From NCBI RefSeq assembly GCF_007830065.1, contig NZ_VLKK01000007.1, positions 62,001-126,000 of the forward strand: a stretch of 64,000 bases of DNA. The letters run 5' to 3'. The notes under the pieces are model-generated. The model searched no databases. It had not been told where the DNA came from and saw only the letters and a program-made list of their open reading frames with translations. Source of the stretch: Sphingobium wenxiniae. GTDB lineage: Bacteria > Pseudomonadota > Alphaproteobacteria > Sphingomonadales > Sphingomonadaceae. Position numbers and translations under genes: made by a program. Each line of letters starts with the position of its first letter. The first letter of the stretch is position 1. Positions 35,114 through 46,973 of the stretch are shown piece by piece.

Positions 35114-35878
35114 TCAGGCCGACCGCACCGGCACGCCCGCCGCCGCCAGCGCCCGATGCGCCTGCGCTATGGTGTATTGACCGAAGTGGAAGATGGATGC
35201 GGCGAGCACCGCGCTCGCATGACCTTCGATCACGCCGGCCACCAGATGATCGAGCGTGCCGACGCCGCCGCTGGCGATCACGGGCACCGATACGGCGTCG
35301 GCGATGGCGCGGGTGAGGGCGATGTCATAGCCCTGTTTCGTGCCGTCGCCGTCCATCGACGTGACCAGCAGCTCGCCCGCCCCCAGTTCGGCAAGGCGCA
35401 TCGCGTGCTCCAGCGCGTCGATGCCGGTGGGCCTGCGCCCGCCATGGGTGAAGATTTCCCAGCGGCCTTCCCCGACCCGCCGCGCATCGACCGAGCCGAC
35501 GACGCACTGGCTGCCGAAACGGTCGGCGATATCGGCGACCAGTTCGGGCCGCGCCACGGCGGCGCTGTTCACCGCCACCTTGTCCGCCCCCGCGAGGAGC
35601 AGCGCGCGCGCGTCCTCCGGGCTGCGGACGCCGCCGCCCACGGTCACGGGCATGAAGCACACCTCCGCCGTGCGGCGCACCACGTCGAGGATGGTCCCGC
35701 GCGCCTCCTGCGTGGCGGTGATGTCGAGGAAGCAGAGTTCATCCGCGCCCGCCGCGTCATAGACCCTGGCCTGTTCCACCGGATCGCCCGCATCGCGCAG
35801 GTCGACGAAATTGACCCCCTTGACCACCCGGCCGTTGGCGACGTCGAGACAGGGAATGACGCGGGTGCGGACGGTCAT
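35114..35878 (-). CDS. hisF: Imidazole glycerol phosphate synthase cyclase subunit
   Basis: 254 residues, TIM barrel. Forms IGP and AICAR from PRFAR with ammonia delivered by HisH. Catalytic aspartate contexts [15 protein letters not shown] and the later SVDARR...[18 protein letters not shown] are intact. 49 bp downstream of hisA and in the same operon. Normal length. Confidence 0.97.
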   Translation of the reverse strand: MTVRTRVIPCLDVANGRVVKGVNFVDLRDAGDPVEQARVYDAAGADELCFLDITATQEARGTILDVVRRTAEVCFMPVTVGGGVRSPEDARALLLAGADKVAVNSAAVARPELVADIADRFGSQCVVGSVDARRVGEGRWEIFTHGGRRPTGIDALEHAMRLAELGAGELLVTSMDGDGTKQGYDIALTRAIADAVSVPVIASGGVGTLDHLVAGVIEGHASAVLAASIFHFGQYTIAQAHRALAAAGVPVRSA

Positions 35879-35927
35879 GCTATGCTCCCACCGCCGTTCG
35901 CTCGATACGAACGGATGTTATCCACGC

Positions 35928-36665
35928 TCACGCCGCCGCCTGCGCCACCGCCAGCGCGGTTTTCAGGTCCAGCCGCCCGTCATAAAGCGCGCGCCCGGTG
36001 ATGACGCCCTCGATCCCCTCATCGGCGTGGAGGCTGAGGATACGGATATCCGCGATGCCCGCGACGCCGCCGCTGGCGATCACCGGAATGCCGGTAGCGC
36101 GGGCAAGGTCCACGGTCGCGTCGATATTGCAGCCCTTGAGCAGCCCGTCGCGGCCCACATCGGTGAAAAGCAGGCTGGCGACCCCAGCATCCTCGAACCG
36201 GCGGGCGAGGTCGGCCACCGGCATGTCGGACGTTTCCGCCCAGCCGTCCGTCGCCACGAAGCCGTCCCGCGCATCGACCGCCACCACGATCCCGCCGGGG
36301 AAGTCGCGCGCCGCCGCCTTGACGAAGGCCGGGTCTTTGAGCGCCGCCGTGCCGATGACGATGCGCGCCACGCCCAGATCGAACCAGCGCTCCACCGCTT
36401 CCCGGTTACGGATGCCGCCGCCCAGTTGCACATGGCCCGGAAAGGCTTCGACGATCTTCTCCACCGCTTCGGCATTGACCGCATGGCCCGCGAAGCTGCC
36501 GTCCAGATCGACCACATGCAGATGCCGCGCCCCGGCCTGCGCAAACAGCAGCGCCTGCGCGGCGGGATCGTCGCCATAGACGGTGGCGCGGTTCATGTCG
36601 CCTTCGGCCAGGCGGACGACCTGGCCGCCCTTGAGGTCGATGGCGGGAAAGACGATCAGGCTCAT
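35928..36665 (-). CDS. hisA: ProFAR isomerase
   Basis: 245 residues; TIM-barrel isomerase converting ProFAR to PRFAR. Base catalyst in FPAIDLKGG and acid in LLFTDVGRDGLL. I took ATG 36665 (MSLIVFPAIDL); an ATG four codons upstream is possible. Lies between hisH and hisF in the expected order hisB-hisH-hisA-hisF. Confidence 0.96.
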   Translation of the reverse strand: MSLIVFPAIDLKGGQVVRLAEGDMNRATVYGDDPAAQALLFAQAGARHLHVVDLDGSFAGHAVNAEAVEKIVEAFPGHVQLGGGIRNREAVERWFDLGVARIVIGTAALKDPAFVKAAARDFPGGIVVAVDARDGFVATDGWAETSDMPVADLARRFEDAGVASLLFTDVGRDGLLKGCNIDATVDLARATGIPVIASGGVAGIADIRILSLHADEGIEGVITGRALYDGRLDLKTALAVAQAAA

Positions 36666-36687
36666 ATCATCATCCATTGGAGCACGC

Positions 36688-37305
36688 TCAAGGACGCCAC
36701 TCCAGAAAGCGGGAGAGTAAGGAAAGGCCGTAGCTCTGGCTCTTTTCCGGATGAAACTGACAGCCGACGATGCTGTCGCGCGCCACGGCGGCGACCAGCG
36801 GCCCGCCATGGTCGGTGACGGCGGCCACATGAGCCGGATCGTTCGCCTCGAAATGATAGCTGTGCAGGAAATAGGCTTCCCCCGCCTCCAGCAGCGGCGG
36901 CGCGCCGCGCAGGATGACGTCGTTCCAGCCCATATGCGGCACCTTGATCGCGGGATCGGCCGTTTCGATCCGCTTCACCGTGCCCGCAATCCAGCCCAGC
37001 CCTTCATGCCGCCCGAACTCCTCGCCCGCATCCGCGAGCAACTGCATTCCCACGCACACGCCCAGAAAGGGGACGCCGCGCCCGTTCACCGCCGCGTCCA
37101 TCGCGTCCACCATGCCGGGAATCGCCACCAGCGCGTCGCGGCACGCGCGGAAGGCGCCGACGCCGGGCAGCACGATCCGGTCCGCCTTTGCCACCACGTC
37201 GGCATCGGCGGTAATAGTCACGTTCCGGGCGCCGGCCTTGCGCAACGCATTGTGGACCGAATGAAGATTGCCCGCCCCGTAATCGATGAGGGCAAGGGTC
37301 GTCAC
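36688..37305 (-). CDS. hisH: Imidazole glycerol phosphate synthase glutamine amidotransferase subunit
   Basis: 205 residues; class I glutamine amidotransferase supplying ammonia to HisF. Nucleophile Cys in GVCVGMQLL and the His/Glu pair in CQFHPEKSQ. Start overlaps the hisB stop by 4 bp, so the two are translationally coupled. Confidence 0.97.
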   Translation of the reverse strand: MTTLALIDYGAGNLHSVHNALRKAGARNVTITADADVVAKADRIVLPGVGAFRACRDALVAIPGMVDAMDAAVNGRGVPFLGVCVGMQLLADAGEEFGRHEGLGWIAGTVKRIETADPAIKVPHMGWNDVILRGAPPLLEAGEAYFLHSYHFEANDPAHVAAVTDHGGPLVAAVARDSIVGCQFHPEKSQSYGLSLLSRFLEWRP

Positions 37306-37889
37306 AGCATCCCCTTGGTCGACGGGATCGCGTCGGCCTTGCGCTGGTCGATCTCAACCGCCTGCCGCAGCGCCCGCGCCAGGCCCTTGAAGCAGCTTTC
37401 CACGACATGGTGATTGTTGCCGCCGTAGAGATTTTCGACATGCAGCGTGATGCCGGCCGCCTGCGCGAAGCTCTGGAACCAGTGCTCGATCAGCTCGGTG
37501 TCCCATTCGCCCAGCCGCTGCACGGTGAAGGGCGCCTTGAACACCAGCCACGGCCGTCCCGAAATATCGAGCGCCACGCGCGTCAGCGTCTCGTCCATCG
37601 GCGCATAGGCCGTGCCGTAGCGGGAAATGCCGCGCTTGTCGCCCAGCGCCCGGGCGACCGCTTCGCCGATGGCGATGGCGGTATCCTCGGTCGTGTGATG
37701 CTGGTCGACATGCAGGTCGCCGACTGTCTTCACATCGATGTCGATCAGCGAGTGGCGCGACAACTGCTCGATCATATGGTCGAGGAAACCAATGCCCGTC
37801 GAAACGGAATAGAGGCCCGTGCCGTCCAGGTTGACGGTGACGTCGATCTGCGTTTCCGCAGTGTTGCGATGAATCTCGGCTCTACGCAT
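37302..37889 (-). CDS. hisB: Imidazoleglycerol-phosphate dehydratase
   Basis: 195 residues, monofunctional (no phosphatase domain). Manganese ligands in the two repeated motifs [11 protein letters not shown] and [17 protein letters not shown]. Start at ATG 37889; it is the first gene of the his operon, divergent from sspB with 109 bp shared between the two starts. Confidence 0.96.
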   Translation of the reverse strand: MRRAEIHRNTAETQIDVTVNLDGTGLYSVSTGIGFLDHMIEQLSRHSLIDIDVKTVGDLHVDQHHTTEDTAIAIGEAVARALGDKRGISRYGTAYAPMDETLTRVALDISGRPWLVFKAPFTVQRLGEWDTELIEHWFQSFAQAAGITLHVENLYGGNNHHVVESCFKGLARALRQAVEIDQRKADAIPSTKGML

Positions 37890-37998
37890 GGCCGCCCTAT
37901 AGCGCTTTGCGCGCGCCATGCAATCCGCGCGCGCAAGGATGACGCGCAGATGACAGGCGGGCTTGACGCTTCGTATCGCCTCGTTAGGACAGTGCGCC

Positions 37999-38475
37999 AT
38001 GAGCGAAGACCTGCCCGACAGCCTGATTCCCTATGACGAAATCGTGCAGGAAGCGCTGCGCGCCGTCGTCGGCCGCGTGCTGGGGGAGGTGGAGCAGACC
38101 GGCGGCCTGCCGGGCAGCCATCATTTCTACATCACGTTCAAGACGCAGGCGCCGGGTGTCGACATCCCGGTCCGGCTGATCGAACGTTTCCCCGATGAAA
38201 TGACCATCGTGCTCCAGAACAAATTCTGGGACCTCAAGGTCAGCGAGGACATGTTCCAGGTGAGCCTGACCTTCAATCAGGTCGCGGCGCATCTCACGAT
38301 TCCCTTCGCGGCGATCACGGCTTTCGTGGACCCGGCGGTCAATTTCGCGCTCCAGTTCCAGGTGCAGGGCGACATCGCGCCCGAACCGCACGACGAGGCG
38401 GAAAATGACGCGCCGCAAGTGAAGAACGAAGACGGCTCCAATGTCGTAACGGTGGATTTCGGCAAGAAGAAGTAA
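37999..38475 (+). CDS. SspB family ClpXP adaptor (alphaproteobacterial type)
   Basis: 158 residues. Adaptor that binds ssrA-tagged peptides and delivers them to ClpXP. Recognised by [10 protein letters not shown] at the start and the HHFYITF...[23 protein letters not shown] core; the acidic middle and the C-terminal [10 protein letters not shown] give a ClpX-binding tail, [10 protein letters not shown] being typical of the family. Monocistronic; a repeat follows the gene. Confidence 0.9.
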   Translation: MSEDLPDSLIPYDEIVQEALRAVVGRVLGEVEQTGGLPGSHHFYITFKTQAPGVDIPVRLIERFPDEMTIVLQNKFWDLKVSEDMFQVSLTFNQVAAHLTIPFAAITAFVDPAVNFALQFQVQGDIAPEPHDEAENDAPQVKNEDGSNVVTVDFGKKK

Positions 38476-38522
38476 GAGCCGCCGAGAACGGGGCCGGTTT
38501 CGGCCTCTACGCCGTTCAGTGT

Positions 38523-38656
38523 CCGTCATCCCGGCGGAAGCTGGAATCTCTCTTTCTTAGGGCGCAACCAAGCGTAAGCGAGATCCCAGCTTCCGCCGGG
38601 ATGACGGATGAGTGGCGGGAATCCACCATAGCCGCAATCCGGCGCGGGTTTGCAGG
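38523..38656. repeat. Dispersed palindromic repeat, family 1, copy 2 (inverted)
   Basis: Core arms GTCATCCCGGCGGAAGCTGG (left) and CCAGCTTCCGCCGGGATGAC (right) flank TTAGGGCGCAACCAAGCGTAA. At its right end CCGGCGCGGGTTTGCAGG matches the terminal repeat of the complete copy at 62089-62285. It is oriented opposite to that copy. Confidence 0.85.
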
Positions 38657-38670
38657 CTACCCAATCCCCA

Positions 38671-38708
38671 CAAGAAAACGGCCGGGAAATAATCCCCGGC
38701 CGTTTATT
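38671..38708 (-). terminator. Terminator of the cytochrome oxidase operon
   Basis: AAACGGCCGGG (38676-38686) pairs with CCCGGCCGTTT (38695-38705) over an 8-base loop. On the minus strand the stem ends in a TTTT run. It lies 23 bp beyond the ctaE stop. Confidence 0.75.
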
Positions 38709-38730
38709 TCCCTGGAAAGGATCGGACCCC

Positions 38731-39561
38731 TCAGCCGCCGTGGATCGGCGCGCCCCAGCCGCCCCACACATAGATGGCGACAAAGAGGAACAGCCACACC
38801 ACGTCGACGAAGTGCCAATACCAGGCGGCGGCTTCGAAGCCGAAATGCTGGCGGGGCGTGAAGTCGCCCTTATAGGCGCGGATGAGGTTGACGATCAGGA
38901 AGATCGTGCCGATCAGAACGTGAAAGCCGTGGAAGCCGGTCGCCATGTAGAAGGCCGAGCTATAGGGGCTGCCGCCGAAGGGAAACGGCGCATGGGCATA
39001 TTCATAAGCCTGGATCGACGAGAACAGGATGCCCAGCAGGACGGTGCACCACAGGCCCTTCTTGAGGCCATCCCGATCGCCGTGGATCAGCGCATGATGC
39101 GCCCAGGTGACGGTGGTGCCGGAGCAGAGCAGGATCAGCGTGTTGAGCAGGGGCAGCTCGAACGCGTTCATGACCTCGATGCCCTTGGACGGGAACAGGC
39201 CGTCGATCGGGGCAAGCTCGCTGGGGAAGAGGGAGAAGTCGAAAAAGGCCCAGAACCAGCCGACGAAGAACATCACTTCCGACGCGATGAACAGGATCAT
39301 GCCGTAGCGCAGGTGCAATTGCACGACAGGCGTATGGTCGCCCGCATGCGCTTCGCGAATCACGTCGCTCCACCAGCTGAACATGGTGAAGAGGACGCCC
39401 GCGACACCGATGAGGAACACCCAGCCGCCGCCGGTGGGCAGCGCGTCGGGGTGCATCCACATGATCGCGCCGAACGCCATGACCAGCGCCGACAGCGAGC
39501 CGAACATCGGCCAGATGCTGGGCGGGAGGATATGATAATCGTGATTCTTGGCGCCTGCCAT
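38731..39561 (-). CDS. ctaE: Cytochrome c oxidase subunit III
   Basis: 276 residues, seven membrane helices, for the aa3-type oxidase. Conserved [21 protein letters not shown]-like [11 protein letters not shown] and [15 protein letters not shown] terminus [18 protein letters not shown] is that of alphaproteobacterial subunit III. Last gene of the operon; a strong hairpin terminator follows. Confidence 0.97.
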   Translation of the reverse strand: MAGAKNHDYHILPPSIWPMFGSLSALVMAFGAIMWMHPDALPTGGGWVFLIGVAGVLFTMFSWWSDVIREAHAGDHTPVVQLHLRYGMILFIASEVMFFVGWFWAFFDFSLFPSELAPIDGLFPSKGIEVMNAFELPLLNTLILLCSGTTVTWAHHALIHGDRDGLKKGLWCTVLLGILFSSIQAYEYAHAPFPFGGSPYSSAFYMATGFHGFHVLIGTIFLIVNLIRAYKGDFTPRQHFGFEAAAWYWHFVDVVWLFLFVAIYVWGGWGAPIHGG

Positions 39562-39598
39562 GACCTGCTCTTCCCTGTTCGCGTTATTGCCTGTTGCC

Positions 39599-40174
39599 TT
39601 AGCTTGGCTTCTTGTCCTGCTCAACAGGATAGAAGGTGTAGCTCAGCGTTATTTCCTGCGTGTCCTTGTTGTCGGGATCCTGAAGTATCTTCGGATCGAC
39701 ATAATAGAGCACCGGCATCCGCACTTCCTCGCCGGGCTTCAGCGTCTGCTGCGTGAAGCAGAAGCACTGGATCTTGGTGAAGAACGCGCCAGCCTGGGTC
39801 GGCGTGACATTGAAGCTGGCCGTGCCGGTCACGGGCTTGTCCGACATGTTCTTCGCGATGAAGATCGCCATGTCGCGTGCGCCGACCGTCACCGTGTCGG
39901 TGGGATGTTCGGGGTGGAATGTCCACGGCATGCCGGGCTGAACGTTGGAATCGAAGCGGATGGACATCGTGTGACCCACCGCTTCCTTCACCTGGACATC
40001 GGCCGCCGCGCGCTGGGTCGTCCCGCCGAACCCCGTCTGTTGGCAGAAGATGCGGTAGAGCGGCACCGACGCGAAGCCCAGGCCCAGCATGGCCAGGCCG
40101 ACGCCCGCCATCGTCACCAGCGTCCGCCGATTGCGGCGGTCCCGATCAAAGGGGGATGGAGGAAGGCTCGCCAT
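39599..40174 (-). CDS. ctaG: Cytochrome c oxidase assembly protein (Cox11/CtaG type)
   Basis: 191 residues from ATG 40174 (another ATG is one codon upstream). One N-terminal membrane helix and a periplasmic immunoglobulin-like domain with the copper-binding CFCF motif ([10 protein letters not shown]). It delivers copper to the CuB centre of subunit I. Overlaps the stop of the 43-residue gene. Confidence 0.95.
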   Translation of the reverse strand: MASLPPSPFDRDRRNRRTLVTMAGVGLAMLGLGFASVPLYRIFCQQTGFGGTTQRAAADVQVKEAVGHTMSIRFDSNVQPGMPWTFHPEHPTDTVTVGARDMAIFIAKNMSDKPVTGTASFNVTPTQAGAFFTKIQCFCFTQQTLKPGEEVRMPVLYYVDPKILQDPDNKDTQEITLSYTFYPVEQDKKPS

Positions 40175-40305
40175 CAATGGCCTCCGCCGATCTTCACGAT
40201 GGTGATGGCGTAGAACAGGATCACCAGCGCCGCGAGCAATATGCCCGTCACGATGGCGCGGGATTTCTGCCGCGCCCGCACCTGCCGGTCCTCTTCCGGC
40301 GTCAT
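40174..40305 (-). CDS. Small single-helix protein in the oxidase operon (CoxF-like)
   Basis: 43 residues: a charged N terminus ([16 protein letters not shown]) and one membrane helix ([22 protein letters not shown]) ending GGGH. Stop overlaps the ctaG start and its own start overlaps the ctaB stop, so it is clearly translated with them. Small proteins of this kind sit at this position in many alphaproteobacterial oxidase operons. Confidence 0.85.
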   Translation of the reverse strand: MTPEEDRQVRARQKSRAIVTGILLAALVILFYAITIVKIGGGH

Positions 40306-41222
40306 GCCAGCAACCAGCGGTCGACCACGACCGCCCCGAACAGCAGGAAGAGGTAGAGGATGGAATATTTGAACAGCCGCCGCTCCGGCCCCATGCGCGC
40401 CGGATCGCTTTCCCGGCGGCGGAACACCTGGAAAGCGAAGACGGCGAAGAGCCCCGTGCCCAGCAGCGCCGCGATGCCGTAAACCAGTCCTGTCAGACGC
40501 AGCAGAACCGGCGCCATGGCCGCGACCGCCATGATCGCCGTATAGAGCCAGATCTGCCGCCGCGTCGCGACCTCGCCCGATACCACGGGCAGCATCGGGA
40601 TGCCCGCCGCAGCGTAATCCGTTTTCACGAACAGCGCCAAGGCCCAGAAATGCGGCGGCGTCCAAAAGAAGATCAGCATGAACAGCGCCACCGGCAGAGC
40701 CGATATGTCGCCCGTGACCGCCGCCCAGCCGATGACGGGCGGGAATGCCCCCGCCGCGCCGCCGATGACGATATTCTGCGCCGTGCGCGGCTTGAGCCAG
40801 ATGGTGTAGACGAAGACGTAGAAGAGGATCGAAACCGCCAGAACCGCCGCCGCAAGCCAGTTGGTCGCAATGCCCATCAGCAGCACCGAGAAGACGGACA
40901 GGCCCACGCCGAAATGCAGCGCCGATTGCGGGTCCATGCGGCCGGCGGGCAACGGACGATTGGCGGTCCGCTTCATCAGACCGTCAATATCCTTCTCATA
41001 CCATTGGTTGAGCGTCGCGGCGGCCCCCGCGCCCAGCGCGATGCAGAGGATCGTGGTGAACGCCAGCACGGGGTGAATCCGCCCCGGCGCGGCGAGTAGT
41101 CCGCACAGGCCCGTGAAGACCACAAGGGTCATGACCCTGGGCTTGGTCAAGGCCACGAAATCCCGCCAGTGCGCCGGAAGCGCGGGGGACATCGCCTTGG
41201 ACATGATCGGCGAACTTGCCAT
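40302..41222 (-). CDS. ctaB: Protohaem IX farnesyltransferase (haem O synthase)
   Basis: 306 residues, about eight membrane helices; UbiA-type prenyltransferase adding farnesyl to haem B. First Asp-rich motif [21 protein letters not shown] and the second region [14 protein letters not shown] are present. The start could be ATG 41222 or ATG 41204. Two strong hairpins separate it from ctaD. Confidence 0.95.
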   Translation of the reverse strand: MASSPIMSKAMSPALPAHWRDFVALTKPRVMTLVVFTGLCGLLAAPGRIHPVLAFTTILCIALGAGAAATLNQWYEKDIDGLMKRTANRPLPAGRMDPQSALHFGVGLSVFSVLLMGIATNWLAAAVLAVSILFYVFVYTIWLKPRTAQNIVIGGAAGAFPPVIGWAAVTGDISALPVALFMLIFFWTPPHFWALALFVKTDYAAAGIPMLPVVSGEVATRRQIWLYTAIMAVAAMAPVLLRLTGLVYGIAALLGTGLFAVFAFQVFRRRESDPARMGPERRLFKYSILYLFLLFGAVVVDRWLLA

Positions 41223-41240
41223 AATCTCCTCACGGGCCAG

Positions 41241-41322
41241 CCCGGCGCCGTGTTTGCGCCGGGTCTGAAAAGCAGGCTGCGGCCTCGGCCGTGCCCATGG
41301 CGTCCCGGCTCACCGGGACGCC
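41241..41322. promoter_or_regulatory. Two strong hairpins between ctaD and ctaB
   Basis: Hairpin 1: CCCGGCGC (41241-41248) with GCGCCGGG (41256-41263). Hairpin 2: GGCGTCCCGG (41299-41308) with CCGGGACGCC (41313-41322), a perfect 10-bp stem with a CTCA loop. Neither has a T-run, so they are more likely mRNA 3'-end stabilisers or attenuators that favour ctaC-ctaD message over the downstream assembly genes than strong terminators. Confidence 0.6.
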
Positions 41323-41338
41323 TGGTTGATGCCGCGTC

Positions 41339-43021
<1,683 letters not shown>

Positions 43022-43036
43022 CTATCTGCCCTTACA

Positions 43037-44038
43037 TCAAATCTTGGCGGGAGCGGCAGCGGGCGCGGGGGCCTCAGCCGTCGCGGCCGTCGCGGCTTCT
43101 GCGGCCTTGGGCTTGCCGCCCTGCGAGAGCACCCACTGGTCGAACTGCGCGGGAGGCAGCGCCTCGATCGCGATCGGCATGAAGCCATGACGCGCGCCGC
43201 AAAGCTCCGAGCACTGGCCGTAATAGACGCCGGGCTTGTCGATGGTGAAGCTCTTCTCGTTGAGACGGCCGGGCACGGCGTCCATCTTCACCCAGAGCGA
43301 GGGAACCGCGAAGCTGTGGATCACGTCCGCGCCGGTGATGATGAGCTTAACCGGACGGCCGACGGGCAGAACCAAGCGGTTGTCGGGCGCCAGTAAATAA
43401 GGCTCGCCATTTTCGGCCGCCTTTTCCTTGGTCAGCATGTTCGACACGAATTCGGGGATTTCGTTGTCGGGATATTCATAGCCCCAATACCACTGATAGC
43501 CGGTCACCTTGACGGTGATCGCATCCTTGGGCGCGGGCTTGTACTGGTCCGCGAGCAGGCCGATGGACGGCACCGCGATCACCAGCAGGATGACGACCGG
43601 CACCACGGTCCAGATCACCTCGATCACCGTATTGTGCGACGTCTTCGAGGGGGTCGGGTTGGCGCCGCGCCGGAAGCGGACCATCACATAGAGCATCAGG
43701 ACGAGCACGAGGATCGAGATGATTGTGATGATCGGCAGCAGCATCATGTCATGCAGCCAGCGGGCGCTGTGCCCGGTGGAGGTAAACTGCTGCTGGAGGG
43801 TGATTTCGCCCGGACGGGGCATGCCGATACCTTCGGTCGGCTTCATACGGGGCGGCGCGGCAACCTTTGCGGCGGGCGCCGCATCGGCGGCATTGGCGGC
43901 CGATTCGACCGGCGCGGCGGCATTTTCAGCCGGCGCCGCGGCGGCGGCATTATCCTGCGCCAGCGCCGGACTGCCCATCGCCAAAGCCGGCGCAAAGGCC
44001 AGCATCCCGGCGAGAATGAGCGATTTCACCTTGTTCAT
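43037..44038 (-). CDS. ctaC: Cytochrome c oxidase subunit II
   Basis: 333 residues. Signal peptide, an unusually long Ala/Pro/Asn-rich stretch (about 30-70), two membrane helices, then the CuA cupredoxin domain with the binding motif GQCSELCGARHGFM. A C-terminal Ala/Pro tail (TAATAEAPAPAAAPAKI) follows. First gene of the operon; about 280 bp upstream is free for a promoter, shared with the divergent pyrE. Confidence 0.97.
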   Translation of the reverse strand: MNKVKSLILAGMLAFAPALAMGSPALAQDNAAAAAPAENAAAPVESAANAADAAPAAKVAAPPRMKPTEGIGMPRPGEITLQQQFTSTGHSARWLHDMMLLPIITIISILVLVLMLYVMVRFRRGANPTPSKTSHNTVIEVIWTVVPVVILLVIAVPSIGLLADQYKPAPKDAITVKVTGYQWYWGYEYPDNEIPEFVSNMLTKEKAAENGEPYLLAPDNRLVLPVGRPVKLIITGADVIHSFAVPSLWVKMDAVPGRLNEKSFTIDKPGVYYGQCSELCGARHGFMPIAIEALPPAQFDQWVLSQGGKPKAAEAATAATAEAPAPAAAPAKI

Positions 44039-44319
44039 AGCGTCTTCTTACCCCGTAACCCCTTCGCGCCCCTGCAGCGGAGACGCACGCGCATACGCTT
44101 CGTCCCCGCCCGGTCGGTCTGCCGCGGCTTATAGGCATGGTTTTTTCCTGCCTCAAGCGTTCAGGAGCAGATTTTCTTCTCTGTTGCAACGCTTCCCTTG
44201 CCCGCCTATTCCGCTCCCGCGCACAAGGGCGCTGTTTCACGGGGCGCGGACGCCCTTTAATAAGGAGCGCGACGAGACGGGGTTTCCCGATGTCGGCCGC
44301 GCGAATGGATCTGTAACGA

Positions 44320-44901
44320 ATGACCGACGACGAAGTATTGGCGGAATTCCGGGCGGCGGGTGCGCTGCTGGAAGGACATTTCATCCTGTCATCGGGGCGC
44401 CGCAGCGGCAATTATCTGCAATGCGCGCGCGTGCTGATGAACGCGGAACGGGCCGGGCGGCTGGCGCGTGCGATGGTGCAGCAGCTGCCGCGTGAATTGC
44501 GGCAGGACATCGATCTGGTCGTGTCCCCCGCCATGGGCGGCGTCATCATCGGCCATGAGGCCGGGCGCGCGCTGGACAGGGACGCAATCTTCCTGGAGCG
44601 GCCGGAAGGGACGTTCGAACTGCGGCGCGGCTTCGCCGTCACCCCGGGGCAGAAGGTGCTGATGGTCGAGGATGTGGTGACGACGGGCCTTTCGTCCCGG
44701 CAGGCGATAGAAGCCGTGGAGGCGGCGGGCGGCATCGTCCTCGCCGAAGCGGCGCTGGTCGACCGTTCGGCGGGCGAAGTCGATCTGGGCGTGCCCTTCT
44801 ATCCGCTCGTCAGCATCAATTTCCCGGTCTATGACGCGGATGACATACCGCCCGAACTGGCAGCGATTCCCGCTGAAAAACCGGGCAGCCGGAAGCAGTA
44901 G
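44320..44901 (+). CDS. pyrE: Orotate phosphoribosyltransferase
   Basis: 193 residues; converts orotate and PRPP to OMP. PRPP-binding motif VLMVEDVVTTGLSS. N terminus MTDDEVLAEFRAAGALLEGHFILSSGRRSGNYLQ is typical. First gene of pyrE-pdxJ-acpS-lepB, an arrangement I recognise from sphingomonads. pdxJ begins 3 bp after its stop. Confidence 0.97.
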   Translation: MTDDEVLAEFRAAGALLEGHFILSSGRRSGNYLQCARVLMNAERAGRLARAMVQQLPRELRQDIDLVVSPAMGGVIIGHEAGRALDRDAIFLERPEGTFELRRGFAVTPGQKVLMVEDVVTTGLSSRQAIEAVEAAGGIVLAEAALVDRSAGEVDLGVPFYPLVSINFPVYDADDIPPELAAIPAEKPGSRKQ

Positions 44902-44904
44902 GCG

Positions 44905-45642
44905 ATGGCGGCCTCTCCCGCGCATCTCCGGCTTGGCGTCAACATCGACCATGTGGCGACCATTCGCAATGCGCGGGGCGGCACGCATCCCGATCCGGTG
45001 AAGGCGGCGCTCATGGCCGTCAAGGCCGGCGCGGACGGCATCACGGCGCATCTGCGCGAAGACCGGCGCCATATCCGCGACGAGGATATCGCCACGCTGA
45101 TCGCGGCGCTGGCGGTGCCGCTCAATCTGGAGATGGCGGCGACGCGGGAAATGCTGGACATTGCGCTCCGGCATAAGCCTCATGCTGTCTGCATCGTGCC
45201 GGAAAAGCGGGAGGAACGCACCACCGAAGGCGGGCTGGATGCGGCCGGGCAGATCGAGGCCCTGCGCCCCATCGTCGGCGCGCTGGGCGAAGCCGGGGTG
45301 CGCGTCAGCCTGTTCATCGAACCCGATCCGGCCCAGATCGAGGCGGCAATCCGGCTGGACGCCCCGGTCGTGGAACTCCACACGGGCCGCTATGCCGAAC
45401 TGAGCGGCGCGGAACGGGCGCGGGAATTGCGGCGGCTGTCGGACGCGGCGGCGCTGGCCGCGAAGAACGGCATGGAGCCTCATGCCGGGCACGGCCTGAC
45501 CTTCGACAATGTGGGACCGGTCGCCGCCATTCCGCAGGTCGCCGAACTCAATATCGGCCATTTCCTGATCGGCGAGGCGATCTTCGGCGGGCTGGAAAAC
45601 GCCATCCGCGAAATGCGGCGGCAGATGGATCTGGTGCGTTGA
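44905..45642 (+). CDS. pdxJ: Pyridoxine 5'-phosphate synthase
   Basis: 245 residues; joins 1-deoxyxylulose phosphate and an aminoacetone phosphate into pyridoxine 5'-phosphate. Recognised by [29 protein letters not shown], and the C-terminal [16 protein letters not shown]. Its stop overlaps the acpS TTG start. Confidence 0.97.
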   Translation: MAASPAHLRLGVNIDHVATIRNARGGTHPDPVKAALMAVKAGADGITAHLREDRRHIRDEDIATLIAALAVPLNLEMAATREMLDIALRHKPHAVCIVPEKREERTTEGGLDAAGQIEALRPIVGALGEAGVRVSLFIEPDPAQIEAAIRLDAPVVELHTGRYAELSGAERARELRRLSDAAALAAKNGMEPHAGHGLTFDNVGPVAAIPQVAELNIGHFLIGEAIFGGLENAIREMRRQMDLVR

Positions 45643-46073
45643 TTATCGGCCTGGGTTCCGACCTGTGCAATATCGAGCGGATACAAAATTCGCTCGACCG
45701 CTTCGGCGATCGTTTCGAGCAGCGTGTCTTCACCGACATCGAACAAGCCAAGGCCAACCGCCGCCCCTTCACCAAGGCGGGCACGCTCGCCAAGCGCTTC
45801 GCCGCCAAGGAAGCCTTTTCCAAGGCGGTCGGCACCGGCTTCAAACGCGGCGTGTTCATGAAGGATATCGGCGTCGTCAACGCGCCGAGCGGCGCGCCGA
45901 CGCTGGCGCTGACCGGCGGCGCGCTCGCGCGGCTTCAATCCATGGTGCCCATGGGCTACAAGCCGGTCATTCACCTGACGCTCACGGACGATCATCCATG
46001 GGCGCAGGCGTTCGTCATCATCGAAATCCTGCCGCAGGACGATGCGGCGCCAGAGCCAAGCCCCCATCCATGA
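45639..46073 (+). CDS. acpS: Holo-[acyl-carrier-protein] synthase
   Basis: 144 residues, TTG start overlapping the pdxJ stop. Transfers 4'-phosphopantetheine from CoA to acyl carrier protein. Magnesium-binding motifs [12 protein letters not shown] and [16 protein letters not shown] are present. The C terminus is a little longer than usual. Overlaps the lepB start (ATGA). Confidence 0.95.
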   Translation: MIIGLGSDLCNIERIQNSLDRFGDRFEQRVFTDIEQAKANRRPFTKAGTLAKRFAAKEAFSKAVGTGFKRGVFMKDIGVVNAPSGAPTLALTGGALARLQSMVPMGYKPVIHLTLTDDHPWAQAFVIIEILPQDDAAPEPSPHP

Positions 46074-46966
46074 CGGCATCCGACATGACCGAGAACAGCC
46101 CGCCCCCCGCAGAGGAAAGCCCTGCGCCGCAGGAGGCCGATACCGCCTCAAGCCCCGTCAACTGGTGGCATGAGGCGCGGAGCATCGCGCTGCTGATCCT
46201 GGCGGTGCTCGCCTTCCACAGCTTCGTCGCCAAGCCTTTCTACATTCCATCCGAATCGATGATGCCGGTGCTGTTGAAGGGCGACCGGCTGGTGGTGAGC
46301 AAATTTCCCTATGGCTGGTCCTATGTCTCGCCCAGCTTCCACCCGCTGCCTTTCCTGAAGGGGCGTATCTTCGGCCATATGCCGGCGCGCGGCGACATCG
46401 TGATCGTGTCGCCCCAGAATCGGCGGGAGGATTATATCAAGCGCGTGATCGGCCTGCCCGGCGACATCGTGGAAGTGCGCGGCGGACAGGTCATCCTGAA
46501 CGGCCAGCCCGTGCCGCAAAAGGCGCTGAAACCCATCCGCGTGCCCATCGACGGCAATGCCCCCTGCCCGCCCATGCAGTTCCCCGGCGCGCGGCGGACG
46601 GGCGCGGACGGCGCGTCTTATTGCGAATTGCCGGTGAAGCAGGAAGTGCTGCCGGGCGGCAAAACCTATGTCACCATCGACATGGGGCCGAGCGCGCTGG
46701 ACTGGTATGGGCCGGTCCGCATTCCGCGCGGCCATGTCTTCCTGATGGGCGACAATCGCGACAACAGCGCCGACAGCCGCGCGCCGCTGGAGGAGAACGG
46801 CCTGGGCGGGCCGGTGCCGTGGGAAGCGATCGGCGGACGGGCGGAATTCATCACCTTCTCGCTGGACGGCGATTCCACCTGGAACCCCCTGACCTGGCTT
46901 CACGCCCTGCGCAGCGGGCGGGCCGGGAACAGCCTGCGTCCCCGGAGCGTTGACGCGCCGAAATAG
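46070..46966 (+). CDS. lepB: Signal peptidase I
   Basis: 298 residues from ATG 46070 (ATG 46085 is also possible). One N-terminal membrane helix and the type I catalytic dyad: Ser63 in PSESMMPV and Lys124 in [12 protein letters not shown], plus the [11 protein letters not shown] box. It removes signal peptides from exported proteins. In relatives lepB is usually followed by rnc and era; here an AI-2E-type transporter follows instead. Confidence 0.96.
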   Translation: MTASDMTENSPPPAEESPAPQEADTASSPVNWWHEARSIALLILAVLAFHSFVAKPFYIPSESMMPVLLKGDRLVVSKFPYGWSYVSPSFHPLPFLKGRIFGHMPARGDIVIVSPQNRREDYIKRVIGLPGDIVEVRGGQVILNGQPVPQKALKPIRVPIDGNAPCPPMQFPGARRTGADGASYCELPVKQEVLPGGKTYVTIDMGPSALDWYGPVRIPRGHVFLMGDNRDNSADSRAPLEENGLGGPVPWEAIGGRAEFITFSLDGDSTWNPLTWLHALRSGRAGNSLRPRSVDAPK

Positions 46967-46973
46967 ACGATCC

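Noticed and set aside
41299-41322. Strong terminator ending the oxidase operon after ctaD
   Set aside because: No T-run on the transcribed side, and the tightly coupled assembly genes downstream continue on the same strand.
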